Source: Alphaproteobacteria bacterium (GTDB taxonomy: Bacteria; Pseudomonadota; Alphaproteobacteria; Sphingomonadales; Kordiimonadaceae). Taken from it: a stretch of 64,000 bases of DNA. A model generated the notes under the pieces. The model made no database searches. It was not told the origin of the DNA and saw nothing but the letters and a program-made list of their open reading frames with translations. The translations under genes were made by a program, and so were the position numbers. The stretch lies in assembly GCA_006226495.1 (NCBI GenBank), contig SBGU01000054.1:22104-86103 (forward strand). The letters are read 5' to 3'. This document shows, piece after piece, positions 11,013 through 18,264 of this stretch (the stretch's first letter is position 1; the number at the start of each line of letters is the position of its first letter).

Positions 11013-12656
11013 TCAGGGCTGGGGCCATGGCACCGACGGTGGATAAATTCCGTCTGTGCAGATCGCGAAGGTCAGGGCCAGGTAGGGCTGCAGGGTGTTG
11101 ACCTCGACCGTTTCCGGTGTCCCGGTCATCGAAAGTATGCTGTTGCTGGCCAAATGCACCCCGCTGTCGCCCTCTCCTTGGGTGTAGGCATTCTGCGGCC
11201 CGTCGGCACCGATGGCTTCTGCAAGCAGGCTGGTGCTCGTGCGGGCCGGCGCGGCAGTTGTGGCCGGTGCGCCAAGGGCATAGAAATCGTGCCTGTGGGC
11301 AGGCAGGGTCGTCGCATCGATGCCCGTGGTGGCACTGCCGCCGCTGGCACCGACATTGACCCATCCCGCAAAGGATGTCTCGCCAAAGCCGATGGGCACA
11401 CGTCCGCGGAAATCCGGCAGGAAAAAATGGGTTTCCGTTGCCTTGGCGAACAGGGAACCGACAATGCTGTATAGCGCGGGATAATCCGTGATTGCCAGTT
11501 TCTGTCCTTCGCAGGCCATCCAGGACTGTGGCAGGGTTGGCGCCGAAAAGATGCGGATCTGGCCGGTATAGCCATTCATCCCGGCAGAATCCTGGTTGGG
11601 GACCGGGATGTTGCCGTAGCTGCTGATCAGGAAATTCACCGCCAGATAGGGCTGCACGATGGGGATGGAAACAACGTCCGGCTGGCTCGACCCGACGGTT
11701 TTGTGTGTCAGGGCCTCAAGGGACCCGGGTGTGCTGTCGTCGGCAAAAAGCTGCAGCCCGGCAGAGGCCGGGGCACCGGCAATACGGGCATTTTCGCCGG
11801 CGGCAACCCCGGGAATAAGCGATACCCAGGCCATATGGCTGTGGGCCGGGATATGCTTCCAGCTCAGCGGGCTGGAAGCCGCCCCTGATGACAGGCCCAA
11901 TACACACCCGGGCACGCCGGTTCCTGTCCCCGTGCCCATGGGCACATTGCCCCACAGGGCCGGGGTCCGGAAATAGTCAGGGTCGACCGGGCAGGGAAAA
12001 TGCTGGGCGATGACCTGCGACAGTGCCGGATAGGTTTCTGTCTCGAACGACCTGCCGTCGCAGGGCAGATAGTGTGGCAGGCATTTGTTTCCCGCCATCA
12101 TGCAGACTTCGCCCACATAGGGTGCCGCTGGCGGGGCGACCATGGCGATGCAGAAGGTAAGGCCCAGTGCGGGCTGCTGGATGGGAAAATCGTCCGGGTC
12201 GGTGGTGCCGCCACTGCCAATCGTCTCGGCCGCCAGCGCCGCAGCCAAACCTTTGCCATAAAGGGACGCGCCCGAAGGTTCGGCGGATGCGGCCAGATAC
12301 CGGCCGGCGGGCGAATTGCTGGTCCCAGCACCGGTCGCGACTGTCAGGGCATGGCTGTGGGCCGGAACGCCGGGCATAGTGCTTGCCGCCGCGCCACCCG
12401 CCTGGCCAAGCGGATAGCTGTCGGCACACGCGCCCAGGGGCAGCCGCCCCCTGAGGTCCGGCAGGGCAAAGGTGGTGGTGCCATCGCCGCCGTAGGTGGT
12501 TCCCAGAACAAAAAACAGCTCGGGGGCATCCTGGATATTCACAAGCGCGCCATCGCACGCGGCCCACCCTTCAGGAATGGTGGCAAAGGCGAAAATCCGA
12601 ATTTCCCCAAGATAGTGGATTGTATCGCTGCTGTCGGGCACAGGCTTTGCCATCAT
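11013..12656 (-). CDS. Three-module fused tail collar protein
   Basis: At 547 residues this protein joins three collar modules head to tail. Module 1 (about 15-175) has YLGEIRIFAFA, GWAACDGALV, FALPDLRGRLPLGA, VPAHSHAL and QQPALGLTFCIA. Module 2 (about 180-355) has YVGEVCMMAGN, YLPCDGRSF, IPAHSHMAW and IVQPYLAVNFLI, but its core is degenerate (FRTPALWGNVPMG instead of LPDLRGR). Module 3 (about 365-547) has YTGQIRIFSA, FFLPDFRGRVPIGFG, LPAHRHDF and TLQPYLALTFAIC. Two in-frame ATGs (12656 and 12653) follow a GGGGGAA ribosome site. A three-module chain could form one complete collar-like trimer from a single polypeptide; that is inference. Confidence 0.85.
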   Translation of the reverse strand: MMAKPVPDSSDTIHYLGEIRIFAFATIPEGWAACDGALVNIQDAPELFFVLGTTYGGDGTTTFALPDLRGRLPLGACADSYPLGQAGGAAASTMPGVPAHSHALTVATGAGTSNSPAGRYLAASAEPSGASLYGKGLAAALAAETIGSGGTTDPDDFPIQQPALGLTFCIAMVAPPAAPYVGEVCMMAGNKCLPHYLPCDGRSFETETYPALSQVIAQHFPCPVDPDYFRTPALWGNVPMGTGTGTGVPGCVLGLSSGAASSPLSWKHIPAHSHMAWVSLIPGVAAGENARIAGAPASAGLQLFADDSTPGSLEALTHKTVGSSQPDVVSIPIVQPYLAVNFLISSYGNIPVPNQDSAGMNGYTGQIRIFSAPTLPQSWMACEGQKLAITDYPALYSIVGSLFAKATETHFFLPDFRGRVPIGFGETSFAGWVNVGASGGSATTGIDATTLPAHRHDFYALGAPATTAAPARTSTSLLAEAIGADGPQNAYTQGEGDSGVHLASNSILSMTGTPETVEVNTLQPYLALTFAICTDGIYPPSVPWPQP

Positions 12657-12671
12657 TTCCCCCTTCGGTGT

Positions 12672-13247
12672 TTATGGTTCGCGTGCGTCCGTCCCTTGTG
12701 GTGGCACACCATAGTTCCAGAAAATGCCGACCTTGAAGACCTGCGACGGCTGCATGTTGCTGAGCGTGACGTCCGGTACGCCGGCCTGTGCCAGCGCGTC
12801 AGCGTTCAGCGACACGACGCTGGTGCCGTCATTGGCGGCATAGGCCGGGCGGCCCCGGTTCGCTGGCGGCCCGGAGGACACCCTGGCTTTGGCCAGCAGC
12901 GCGGTACCGTCCGGCGGCGTGGACTGGGTTGCGTTCACGTCAGCGGCGTTGAAGCTGTGGCTGTGTTGCGGCATCTGGCTTATTGTAACAGCCTGGCTGG
13001 TGCTGCCACCGCTTTGTCCCAGTGTATAGTTGCCAATGCCCACCCCTTGCCCGCACATGATGGGCAGGCGGCCCCGAAAGTCGGGCAAGGTGAAATTGGT
13101 GCCGTCGCTGGGACCAAAACTGGTGCCGATAACGGCATATAGGGCGGGGTAGGTGGCGATGGCGACCGAACGACCGTCACATTCCAGATAATCGTCCGGC
13201 ACGGTTGCGCGCGCGAACAGGCGGATTTCACCAACAATATAGGTCAT
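12672..13247 (-). CDS. Phage tail collar domain protein (Mdp-like)
   Basis: A 191-residue single-module collar protein between the two- and three-module genes. Blocks seen are YIVGEIRLFARA, YLECDGRSVAI, FTLPDFRGRLPIMCG, MPQHSHSF and NMQPSQVFKVGIFWNYG. The C-terminal strand is unusual: most relatives here have a hydrophobic LA-x-x-F-I-I sequence, while this one has VFKVGIFWNYG. The start overlaps the stop of the upstream two-module gene by four bases, and 15 bases separate it from the three-module gene, so these three are one operon. Confidence 0.85.
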   Translation of the reverse strand: MTYIVGEIRLFARATVPDDYLECDGRSVAIATYPALYAVIGTSFGPSDGTNFTLPDFRGRLPIMCGQGVGIGNYTLGQSGGSTSQAVTISQMPQHSHSFNAADVNATQSTPPDGTALLAKARVSSGPPANRGRPAYAANDGTSVVSLNADALAQAGVPDVTLSNMQPSQVFKVGIFWNYGVPPQGTDAREP

Positions 13248-14293
13248 GACGCATCTCCTTCCCCGGGGACCGGATAAAGGCCGGTGATGCAGATGATGAA
13301 CTGGACCGCCAGATAGGGTTGCATGGTCGATAGCGTGCTGCCGTCCCCCGTTTCGCCGACCGTGTCGGCATCCAGCGCAACAAGCGCAGGTGCATCGCCA
13401 TTGTCTGCATACAGGCTGGCGCCGGCGGCGGCCCCCGAAGGCCCCGCAAAATAGTTCCCTGCCGGTCCGCCGGTACCGACCGTATCCGACGCCTGAACCG
13501 CATGGGTGTGGGCCGGCATGCTGGTGGTGTGAATAAGGGTAGTTTCTTTCCCACCCTGCTGCCCCACCTGCTGGTTGGGCAATCCGGCACCCTGTCCGGC
13601 GCCGATGGGCGCGCGGCCCCTGAGGTCGGGCAGGGCAAAATCGCCGCCGTTATTCTTGCTGCCGAAGCGGGTGCCAAGAACCTGATAAAGCACGGGGTAG
13701 GTGCCAACGGGGTAAAAAGCACCGTCGCAGGCCGCCCAGTTGCGGGGGATATGGTCGGTGAAACCGATCATGCGGATTTCTCCGATATAGGGCTCGTCGT
13801 TGCCGCTGGTGTCATAGCAGATTCCGAAGCCGAGCCCGAGTGTCGGCTGGGCATTCGACACCGGTTCGGGGCTTGCGCTACCCGCCTGGGCGATCGTTTC
13901 CGTGGCCAGGCTGACACTGCCTGAGGCCGCATAAAAGCCGCTACCGGCTGTACCGATGCGGGCTGCGGCCATTTCCCCGCCCGGCGACGATTTGCTGCCG
14001 TCCGCGTTCATGACATTCAGGCTGTGGGTGTGGCTGGGTACGGCGCCCAGAACATTGCCCTGGGTCCCGATTTTCTGACCGCGCTGATAGGTGTCGTTCA
14101 CGCAGACCGGCACACGCCCGCGCAGGTCCGGCAGGCCGAATTGTGTGGTGCCATCGCCGCCATAGGCCGTGCCGATTTCATCAAAAAGAAGGGGATAGTC
14201 GGTGATAGTCAAAAGGTCGCCATTGCATGACAACCAGCCTGACGGGGCTTGGGAGAAGGCAAAAAGCCGCAACTCGCCTGTGTGGATTTCCAT
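13244..14293 (-). CDS. Two-module fused tail collar protein
   Basis: A 349-residue protein made of two complete collar modules. Module 1 (1-170) shows HTGELRLFAFS, GWLSCNGDLL, TQFGLPDLRGRVPV, VPSHTHSL and NAQPTLGLGFGIC. Module 2 (about 172-349) shows YIGEIRMIGFT, NWAACDGAFY, FALPDLRGRAPIGAG, MPAHTHAV and TMQPYLAVQFIICITG. It is the first gene of the second collar operon and follows a 179-base gap that contains an AT-rich patch likely to be its promoter. The separate two- and three-module genes suggest that module number varies by fusion within this locus. Confidence 0.85.
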   Translation of the reverse strand: MEIHTGELRLFAFSQAPSGWLSCNGDLLTITDYPLLFDEIGTAYGGDGTTQFGLPDLRGRVPVCVNDTYQRGQKIGTQGNVLGAVPSHTHSLNVMNADGSKSSPGGEMAAARIGTAGSGFYAASGSVSLATETIAQAGSASPEPVSNAQPTLGLGFGICYDTSGNDEPYIGEIRMIGFTDHIPRNWAACDGAFYPVGTYPVLYQVLGTRFGSKNNGGDFALPDLRGRAPIGAGQGAGLPNQQVGQQGGKETTLIHTTSMPAHTHAVQASDTVGTGGPAGNYFAGPSGAAAGASLYADNGDAPALVALDADTVGETGDGSTLSTMQPYLAVQFIICITGLYPVPGEGDAS

Positions 14294-14472
14294 TGGTTGT
14301 TCCCTGGAAAAATTGCTGGACCGACCGGCACAACAGGCCCCGCGACTTCGTCGGATTGGCGGGCGCCGATTTCCCTGTCCACAAAACAGCCGGCACGACT
14401 ACACATATAGTAAATATTAATACAAGTTAAGGATGAATTATCGAGGATGGGCCCCGGTCAGGGCGGACTCGA
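14294..14472 (-). promoter_or_regulatory. AT-rich intergenic patch, likely promoter for the second collar operon
   Basis: Most of this gap is GC-rich, but 14398-14430 is sharply AT-rich and on the minus strand reads into the two-module collar gene. TTAACT and TATATG hexamers occur 15 bases apart, a short spacing, so the exact promoter is uncertain. Confidence 0.3.
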
Positions 14473-15018
14473 CTATTCTGCGCCGTGCGGCGGGTGCGGC
14501 GGGTGCGGCGTGGTGCGCAGCCACACCAGCATTTCCGGAAACAGCGGCGCGCCCACCGGGGCATTTCGCGTGCTTTCGTGCGCCATGCCGTACCAGGCCA
14601 ATAGCGGGACGCCGACCGTGCCGCCAGCGTCATAGAGGTCCCGGAGCCAGGTCGCACTGCCCCTGTAGCCATCGTCATGGAACAGGACATCAAGCGGAAT
14701 GCCCACCGCACGCGCGGCGGCATAGGACCAGGCCTGGGCCGCCATTTCCTCACCCATGTCGGCCTCCAGGCTGCCTGTGGCCTGCGCCCGCACGTCCGGG
14801 GGCAGGATGGCCAGGTGCCCGGCTTCATGCAGCAGGTCGCCGGGATACAGAAGCTTGTCTTCATCGACCGTCAAGGTGCCCTCCTCGATCCGGATGCCGG
14901 GCAGGAAACAGGTTTCCGGCACCGGCGCGGCATTTATCGGCAGCCCGATGCCAACCAGAAACCGGGCGATGCGGTCAACAATCGGGGTGCGGAAGGGCGC
15001 GCGGTCTGTCTCTGACAT
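14473..15018 (-). CDS. Small HEAGH-motif (putative zinc metalloprotease-like) protein in collar locus
   Basis: This 181-residue protein is not one I recognise by name. The central segment LLHEAGHLAILPP contains HExxH, the zinc-binding and catalytic signature of zincin peptidases, and an acidic pair follows about 20 residues later (EADMGEEMAAQAW), where gluzincins place their third ligand. There is no signal peptide. The start at 15018 was preferred over an upstream ATG because it has GAAAG upstream and follows the GNAT stop by ten bases. It is coupled with the GNAT gene, and the pair sits between two collar operons, so a role in processing or modifying collar proteins is possible but unproven. 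Confidence 0.6.
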   Translation of the reverse strand: MSETDRAPFRTPIVDRIARFLVGIGLPINAAPVPETCFLPGIRIEEGTLTVDEDKLLYPGDLLHEAGHLAILPPDVRAQATGSLEADMGEEMAAQAWSYAAARAVGIPLDVLFHDDGYRGSATWLRDLYDAGGTVGVPLLAWYGMAHESTRNAPVGAPLFPEMLVWLRTTPHPPHPPHGAE

Positions 15019-15028
15019 GGATTTTCTT

Positions 15029-15517
15029 TCAGGCAGATGGGGCTTGGGGGGGCCGCTGCATGCACAGGCGGAAATCGTTGGTGCCGGTGATACGAAAGCC
15101 AAGCCGTTCATAAAGCCGTCTGGCCGGGTTGACCTCGTCCACCTGCAGATACACGGCCCGGCCTTCGCACTCGGCCCGCTCGATCACGCCCCTGAGCAAC
15201 AGGCCGCCAAGGCCCTGGCCGCGCACGGCGGGCATCAGGGATATGTCGACGATATGGATTTCTCCCGCCGGGGCATGCAGGTACAGCCGCCCCACCGGGC
15301 TGCCCGCCAGTTCGACAATCATGCGTTCGGGGCGGGGTTTCCGGTACGCGGCATAGGACCGGTGCTGGGCGTCGAACTGCTGGTGCAGGAAGGCTTGTTT
15401 CTGTGCATCGGTCCAGGGCAGGAACGCCATTTCCTGCGCGCGGGTGCTGGCAAACAGGGCCCGAAGGAACGGCAGGTCGTCGGGTTCCGAAAGGGGGCGA
15501 AGATGGGGTGTCAGCAT
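15029..15517 (-). CDS. GNAT family N-acetyltransferase
   Basis: A 162-residue GCN5-related acetyltransferase. It has the family layout: an N-terminal strand-helix part (HLRPLSEPDDLPFLRALF), the acetyl-CoA pyrophosphate loop VRGQGLGGLLL preceded by IVDISLMPA, and the late motif QVDEVNPARRLYERLGFR. These enzymes move an acetyl group from acetyl-CoA to an amine of a small molecule or protein; the acceptor is not predictable. It is transcribed with the HEAGH gene ten bases downstream and is embedded in the collar-protein locus. From memory, GNAT genes are recurrent neighbours of Mdp-type collar genes in other proteobacteria. Confidence 0.85.
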   Translation of the reverse strand: MLTPHLRPLSEPDDLPFLRALFASTRAQEMAFLPWTDAQKQAFLHQQFDAQHRSYAAYRKPRPERMIVELAGSPVGRLYLHAPAGEIHIVDISLMPAVRGQGLGGLLLRGVIERAECEGRAVYLQVDEVNPARRLYERLGFRITGTNDFRLCMQRPPQAPSA

Positions 15518-15689
15518 ACGGGTTCCGTTGTTTGGAAACCGGATCGCAACGTCCGGTGCCGGTATGGGCTTGTGGGCACATGCAAGCCGGGTGAAAGAGC
15601 TGAAAATGGCATTTCAACACCTCGGATGGTAATTCTCGGCATGACCTTTTGCCAGAACAAGGTGGCTGATGTTGCCGACCTGAGGGACG

Positions 15690-15714
15690 CTCCGGCGCCC
15701 GAAAAGCGCCGGAG
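15690..15714 (-). terminator. Stem-loop after the first collar operon (possible terminator)
   Basis: A perfect 9-bp stem CTCCGGCGC/GCGCCGGAG encloses a seven-base loop, 14 bases beyond the stop of the collar gene ending at 15728. No T-run follows on the minus strand, so it may stabilise the transcript end or act only weakly as a terminator. Confidence 0.45.
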
Positions 15715-15727
15715 TGTGACGATTTTG

Positions 15728-16306
15728 TCAGCTACGCGCCGGGAAAACGCCGTTCTCCACACAGATGATGAAGTTGGACACCAGGTGCGGCTGCATGTTG
15801 GTGCTGGTCTGGCTGCTGTTGATGCCGGTCACTGACAGGCTGTCATACGGCATTTGCACTATTGAGGTGCTGGTATCGGGATAGGGTGCGTAGGCCGGTT
15901 TGTTGCGACTTGCCGGTGGGCCGCTCAGGGCACGCCCCCGTGCCAGCATGCTGTCGTGGTTGGTCGTCGGGGCTGTTTCGTCGGCCGGCGCGTTCACGGC
16001 ATGCATCGTATGGCTGTGGGTCGGCATGTTCGAAATATTCAGGGCTTTTGTTGCCTGCCCGGTCATTTCGCCAAGATAGTAGGGGCTGAGCCCCGGACCC
16101 TGGCTGTAGCCGAAATGCAGCGGCGTGCGTCCGCGGAGGTCCGGAAGCTGGAAATAGGTCCGGGCGTCGCCCCCGTATATGTCGCCGATTACCGCATAGA
16201 GCACGTTATATTGCGGAATGGAAAGGTGCTGCCCCGCGCAAAACATCCAGTTTTCCGGCGCATAATTGCCTGCGAAAACGCGGATTTCTCCGTAAAAAGC
16301 ATCCAT
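15728..16306 (-). CDS. Phage tail collar domain protein (Mdp-like)
   Basis: A 192-residue single-module protein, third gene of the first collar operon. Blocks are FYGEIRVFAGN, NWMFCAGQHLSI, YFQLPDLRGRTPLHFG, MPTHSHTMHA and NMQPHLVSNFIICVENGVFP. It has CAG where most relatives have CDG or CNG, and keeps the GG of YGGDAR. Eleven bases separate it from the upstream collar gene. Together with the two genes above it forms a triad of single-module proteins, the arrangement usually seen for Mdp loci in other genomes (recalled, not checked). Confidence 0.87.
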   Translation of the reverse strand: MDAFYGEIRVFAGNYAPENWMFCAGQHLSIPQYNVLYAVIGDIYGGDARTYFQLPDLRGRTPLHFGYSQGPGLSPYYLGEMTGQATKALNISNMPTHSHTMHAVNAPADETAPTTNHDSMLARGRALSGPPASRNKPAYAPYPDTSTSIVQMPYDSLSVTGINSSQTSTNMQPHLVSNFIICVENGVFPARS

Positions 16307-16317
16307 GGGAAATCTCC

Positions 16318-16863
16318 TTACTGGGCTTGGGGGTAAACACCCTTCAAAGCGATGATGAAATTGATGGCGAGGACGGGCTGGAGGTTATAGACGCTCGCCG
16401 GTTCCACGCCTTCCGGTGCGATGGCATGTTCGTTCAACTGGACAATATCATCCCCCGGTGCTTCGGACACATACATGGCGCGCGCCTGGCCGCCGCCGGT
16501 GGCGCCGATATAGCCTTTGTCGGGCTCGGTGATGAAGTCACCGGCGCCTTGTGCATCCGCAATGACCGTGTGGGTGTGCGCCGGCAGGTTTTCAGCGCTC
16601 AGGGTTACCCTTTCAACGCCTGTCGTCTGGCCCAGGCTGTACGCGCTCAGTTCCGGTCGCTGCCCGATTGAAAGCGCAATCCGGCCCCGCATGTCGGGCA
16701 GGCCGAACGTGTTGTGACCGTCGCCGCCATAGTCGGTCCCGATCACGGAATAAAGGGCGGTATATTGGGAAATCTGGAGTATCTGGCCATTGCAGAAGGC
16801 CCAATCGCGGGGCGCATAAGGGCCCGAGAACATGCGAATTTCGCCCAGATAGGGTTCAGACAT
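16318..16863 (-). CDS. Phage tail collar domain protein (Mdp-like)
   Basis: A 181-residue single-module collar protein and second gene of the triad. Blocks seen are YLGEIRMFSG, DWAFCNGQILQI, TFGLPDMRGRIALSIG, LPAHTHTVIA and NLQPVLAINFIIALKGVYP. The region between the PAHTH and QP blocks is variable and holds no known motif. A GGAGAAACC sequence just upstream of the ATG is a good ribosome site. No signal peptide or membrane helix is present, so any export would need a non-Sec route. Confidence 0.87.
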   Translation of the reverse strand: MSEPYLGEIRMFSGPYAPRDWAFCNGQILQISQYTALYSVIGTDYGGDGHNTFGLPDMRGRIALSIGQRPELSAYSLGQTTGVERVTLSAENLPAHTHTVIADAQGAGDFITEPDKGYIGATGGGQARAMYVSEAPGDDIVQLNEHAIAPEGVEPASVYNLQPVLAINFIIALKGVYPQAQ

Positions 16864-16887
16864 GATGGTTTCTCCTTCTTTTGGGGC

Positions 16888-17412
16888 CTAGCTGCGGGGC
16901 GGATAGACGCCGCCAGACGTGGCGATGCAATAGCGCAGGGCGATAGAGGGCTGGATGTTGGTAAAGGCTTTGCCGGCACCAGTGCTGCCCACCGTGGCGG
17001 GGGCAAGGTCGTCCGTGCCTTCCGTGGAGAAAAAGGATTCTCCGCCCGTGCCGCCGCCAACCGTGGCTGCGAGCAACTGGCCGGTCGGGTCGTTTTCGGT
17101 TCCGACACCCTTGAAAACCTGCACATAGTGGCTGTGGGCCGGCACCTGGGCAAGCTGGGTGCTTTCCGCACCACCGCGGGTCCCGAGCTCATAGGTGCCG
17201 AACCCGTTTTCGCCCTGGCCTACGGGCACGGTGCCACGATAGTCGGGCAGGTTGAAATGGGTCGTGCCATTGCCGCCATAGCGATTGCTGAGCAGCGAAT
17301 AGAGTGCCTGGTTACTGGAAATCAGCAGTTCCTGGCCTTCGCACGGTGTCCAGCCTGCGGGTAGGATGCGGTTATAGGGGAAGAGTTTTATCTCGCCGAG
17401 ATAATATTCCAT
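16888..17412 (-). CDS. Phage tail collar domain protein (Mdp-like), first gene of the triad
   Basis: A 174-residue single-module collar protein, the shortest in the locus. Blocks are YYLGEIKLFPYN, GWTPCEGQELLI, THFNLPDYRGTVPVGQG, VPAHSHYVQV and NIQPSIALRYCIATSGGVYP. The core has RGT in place of RGR. It begins the first collar operon; an AT-rich 376-base non-coding region with a candidate promoter lies upstream. The next gene begins 24 bases downstream. Confidence 0.87.
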   Translation of the reverse strand: MEYYLGEIKLFPYNRILPAGWTPCEGQELLISSNQALYSLLSNRYGGNGTTHFNLPDYRGTVPVGQGENGFGTYELGTRGGAESTQLAQVPAHSHYVQVFKGVGTENDPTGQLLAATVGGGTGGESFFSTEGTDDLAPATVGSTGAGKAFTNIQPSIALRYCIATSGGVYPPRS

Positions 17413-17788
17413 AATAAGGTCCTGTCAGTTGGGGTTGAGACCCGGAAAACGGGAAGGACATCAGACAGGCACAACAATAAAAACCGACAAACTCAGCCAG
17501 AATGAGAAATATCTTAACCTTCAAGAGAAAAAATATTGTACTTCCCGATCCAATTTTAACGTTCAGATTGTAGCGCGCTCGCATGACGAAACAACGGCAG
17601 ATTTGAAATATTCCGACTTTCGTTTTGCAGTCGCAGTTTCGGCAGAGAGCGCAGAAAATGCCCCGGGACCGAAACTGGACGTGTCAAAGCCGCGTTCCGG
17701 CAGCAGCGCATGAATAGAGCGACGCGCAGCCCGGCGATTTATGAACCTGAATTTATGGAAAGTTTTGCCACCTGAGGGTGGCGCAGCA
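17413..17788. other. Non-coding, AT-rich region between collar locus and rppH
   Basis: No gene is supported here. Bases 17490-17575 are clearly richer in A and T than the surroundings and probably hold the promoter of the first collar operon on the minus strand. Near rppH, a GCCACC-TGAG-GGTGGC hairpin (17767-17782) follows the rppH stop, without a T-run. Confidence 0.5.
17567..17594 (-). promoter_or_regulatory. Candidate promoter of the first collar operon
   Basis: On the minus strand TTGTTT (17594-17589) and TACAAT (17572-17567) are separated by 16 bases, about 150 bases before the first collar gene. The -10 matches TATAAT at five of six positions; the -35 is weaker. Confidence 0.35.
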
Positions 17789-18253
17789 TCAGCCCAGCAG
17801 TTCCGCCACCACCTGCGCATACACCGGGCGCTTGAAGGGCACGATCTCGTCCAGAAGTTCCTGCGTGCTGGACCATTTCCAGCGACCGAATTCGGGGATT
17901 TCGGTATCGATGTTGATGGCGCTGTCGTCTGCTTTCAGGCGCATCAGGAACCATTGTTGTTTCTGGCCCCGGTATTTACCGCCCCAGACCACGCCCAGAA
18001 GATGCGGCGGCAGGTCATACATCACCCAGTCCCTGGTCTGGCCCAGGACATCGACCGCATCGGCCGGCACGCCGATTTCTTCCTCCAGCTCCCGCAGCGC
18101 GGCTTCTTCAAGGGCTTCGCCCGGGTCGACACCACCCTGCGGCATCTGCCAGGCGCCGGGGGTATCCAGCCGTTCGGCGGTGAAGACCATGCCTTCGGCA
18201 TTGACAAGCATGATGCCCACACAGGGGCGGTAGGGCAGGCTGTCGCTATCCAT
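17789..18253 (-). CDS. rppH: RNA pyrophosphohydrolase (Nudix family)
   Basis: RppH removes pyrophosphate from the 5-prime triphosphate end of mRNA, preparing it for RNase E decay. The Nudix box is complete: GGVDPGEALEEAALRELEEE followed by IGV, and the family-typical start YRPCVGIMLVNAEGMVF and the segment KYRGQKQQWFLM are present. At 154 residues it is normal. It is the last gene of the obgE-to-rppH block, 11 bases after the DUF610 gene. No strong ribosome site is visible, so coupling to the upstream gene is likely. Confidence 0.95.
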   Translation of the reverse strand: MDSDSLPYRPCVGIMLVNAEGMVFTAERLDTPGAWQMPQGGVDPGEALEEAALRELEEEIGVPADAVDVLGQTRDWVMYDLPPHLLGVVWGGKYRGQKQQWFLMRLKADDSAINIDTEIPEFGRWKWSSTQELLDEIVPFKRPVYAQVVAELLG

Positions 18254-18264
18254 GAGGGGATGTC

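Noticed and set aside
9035..17412. Collar genes as part of an integrated prophage
   Set aside because: No other phage gene, integrase or attachment repeat is visible, and the flanks are conserved housekeeping operons.
17429..17713. 94-codon open frame between the collar locus and rppH
   Set aside because: Atypical composition, no homology recognised, and it covers the AT-rich probable promoter region.
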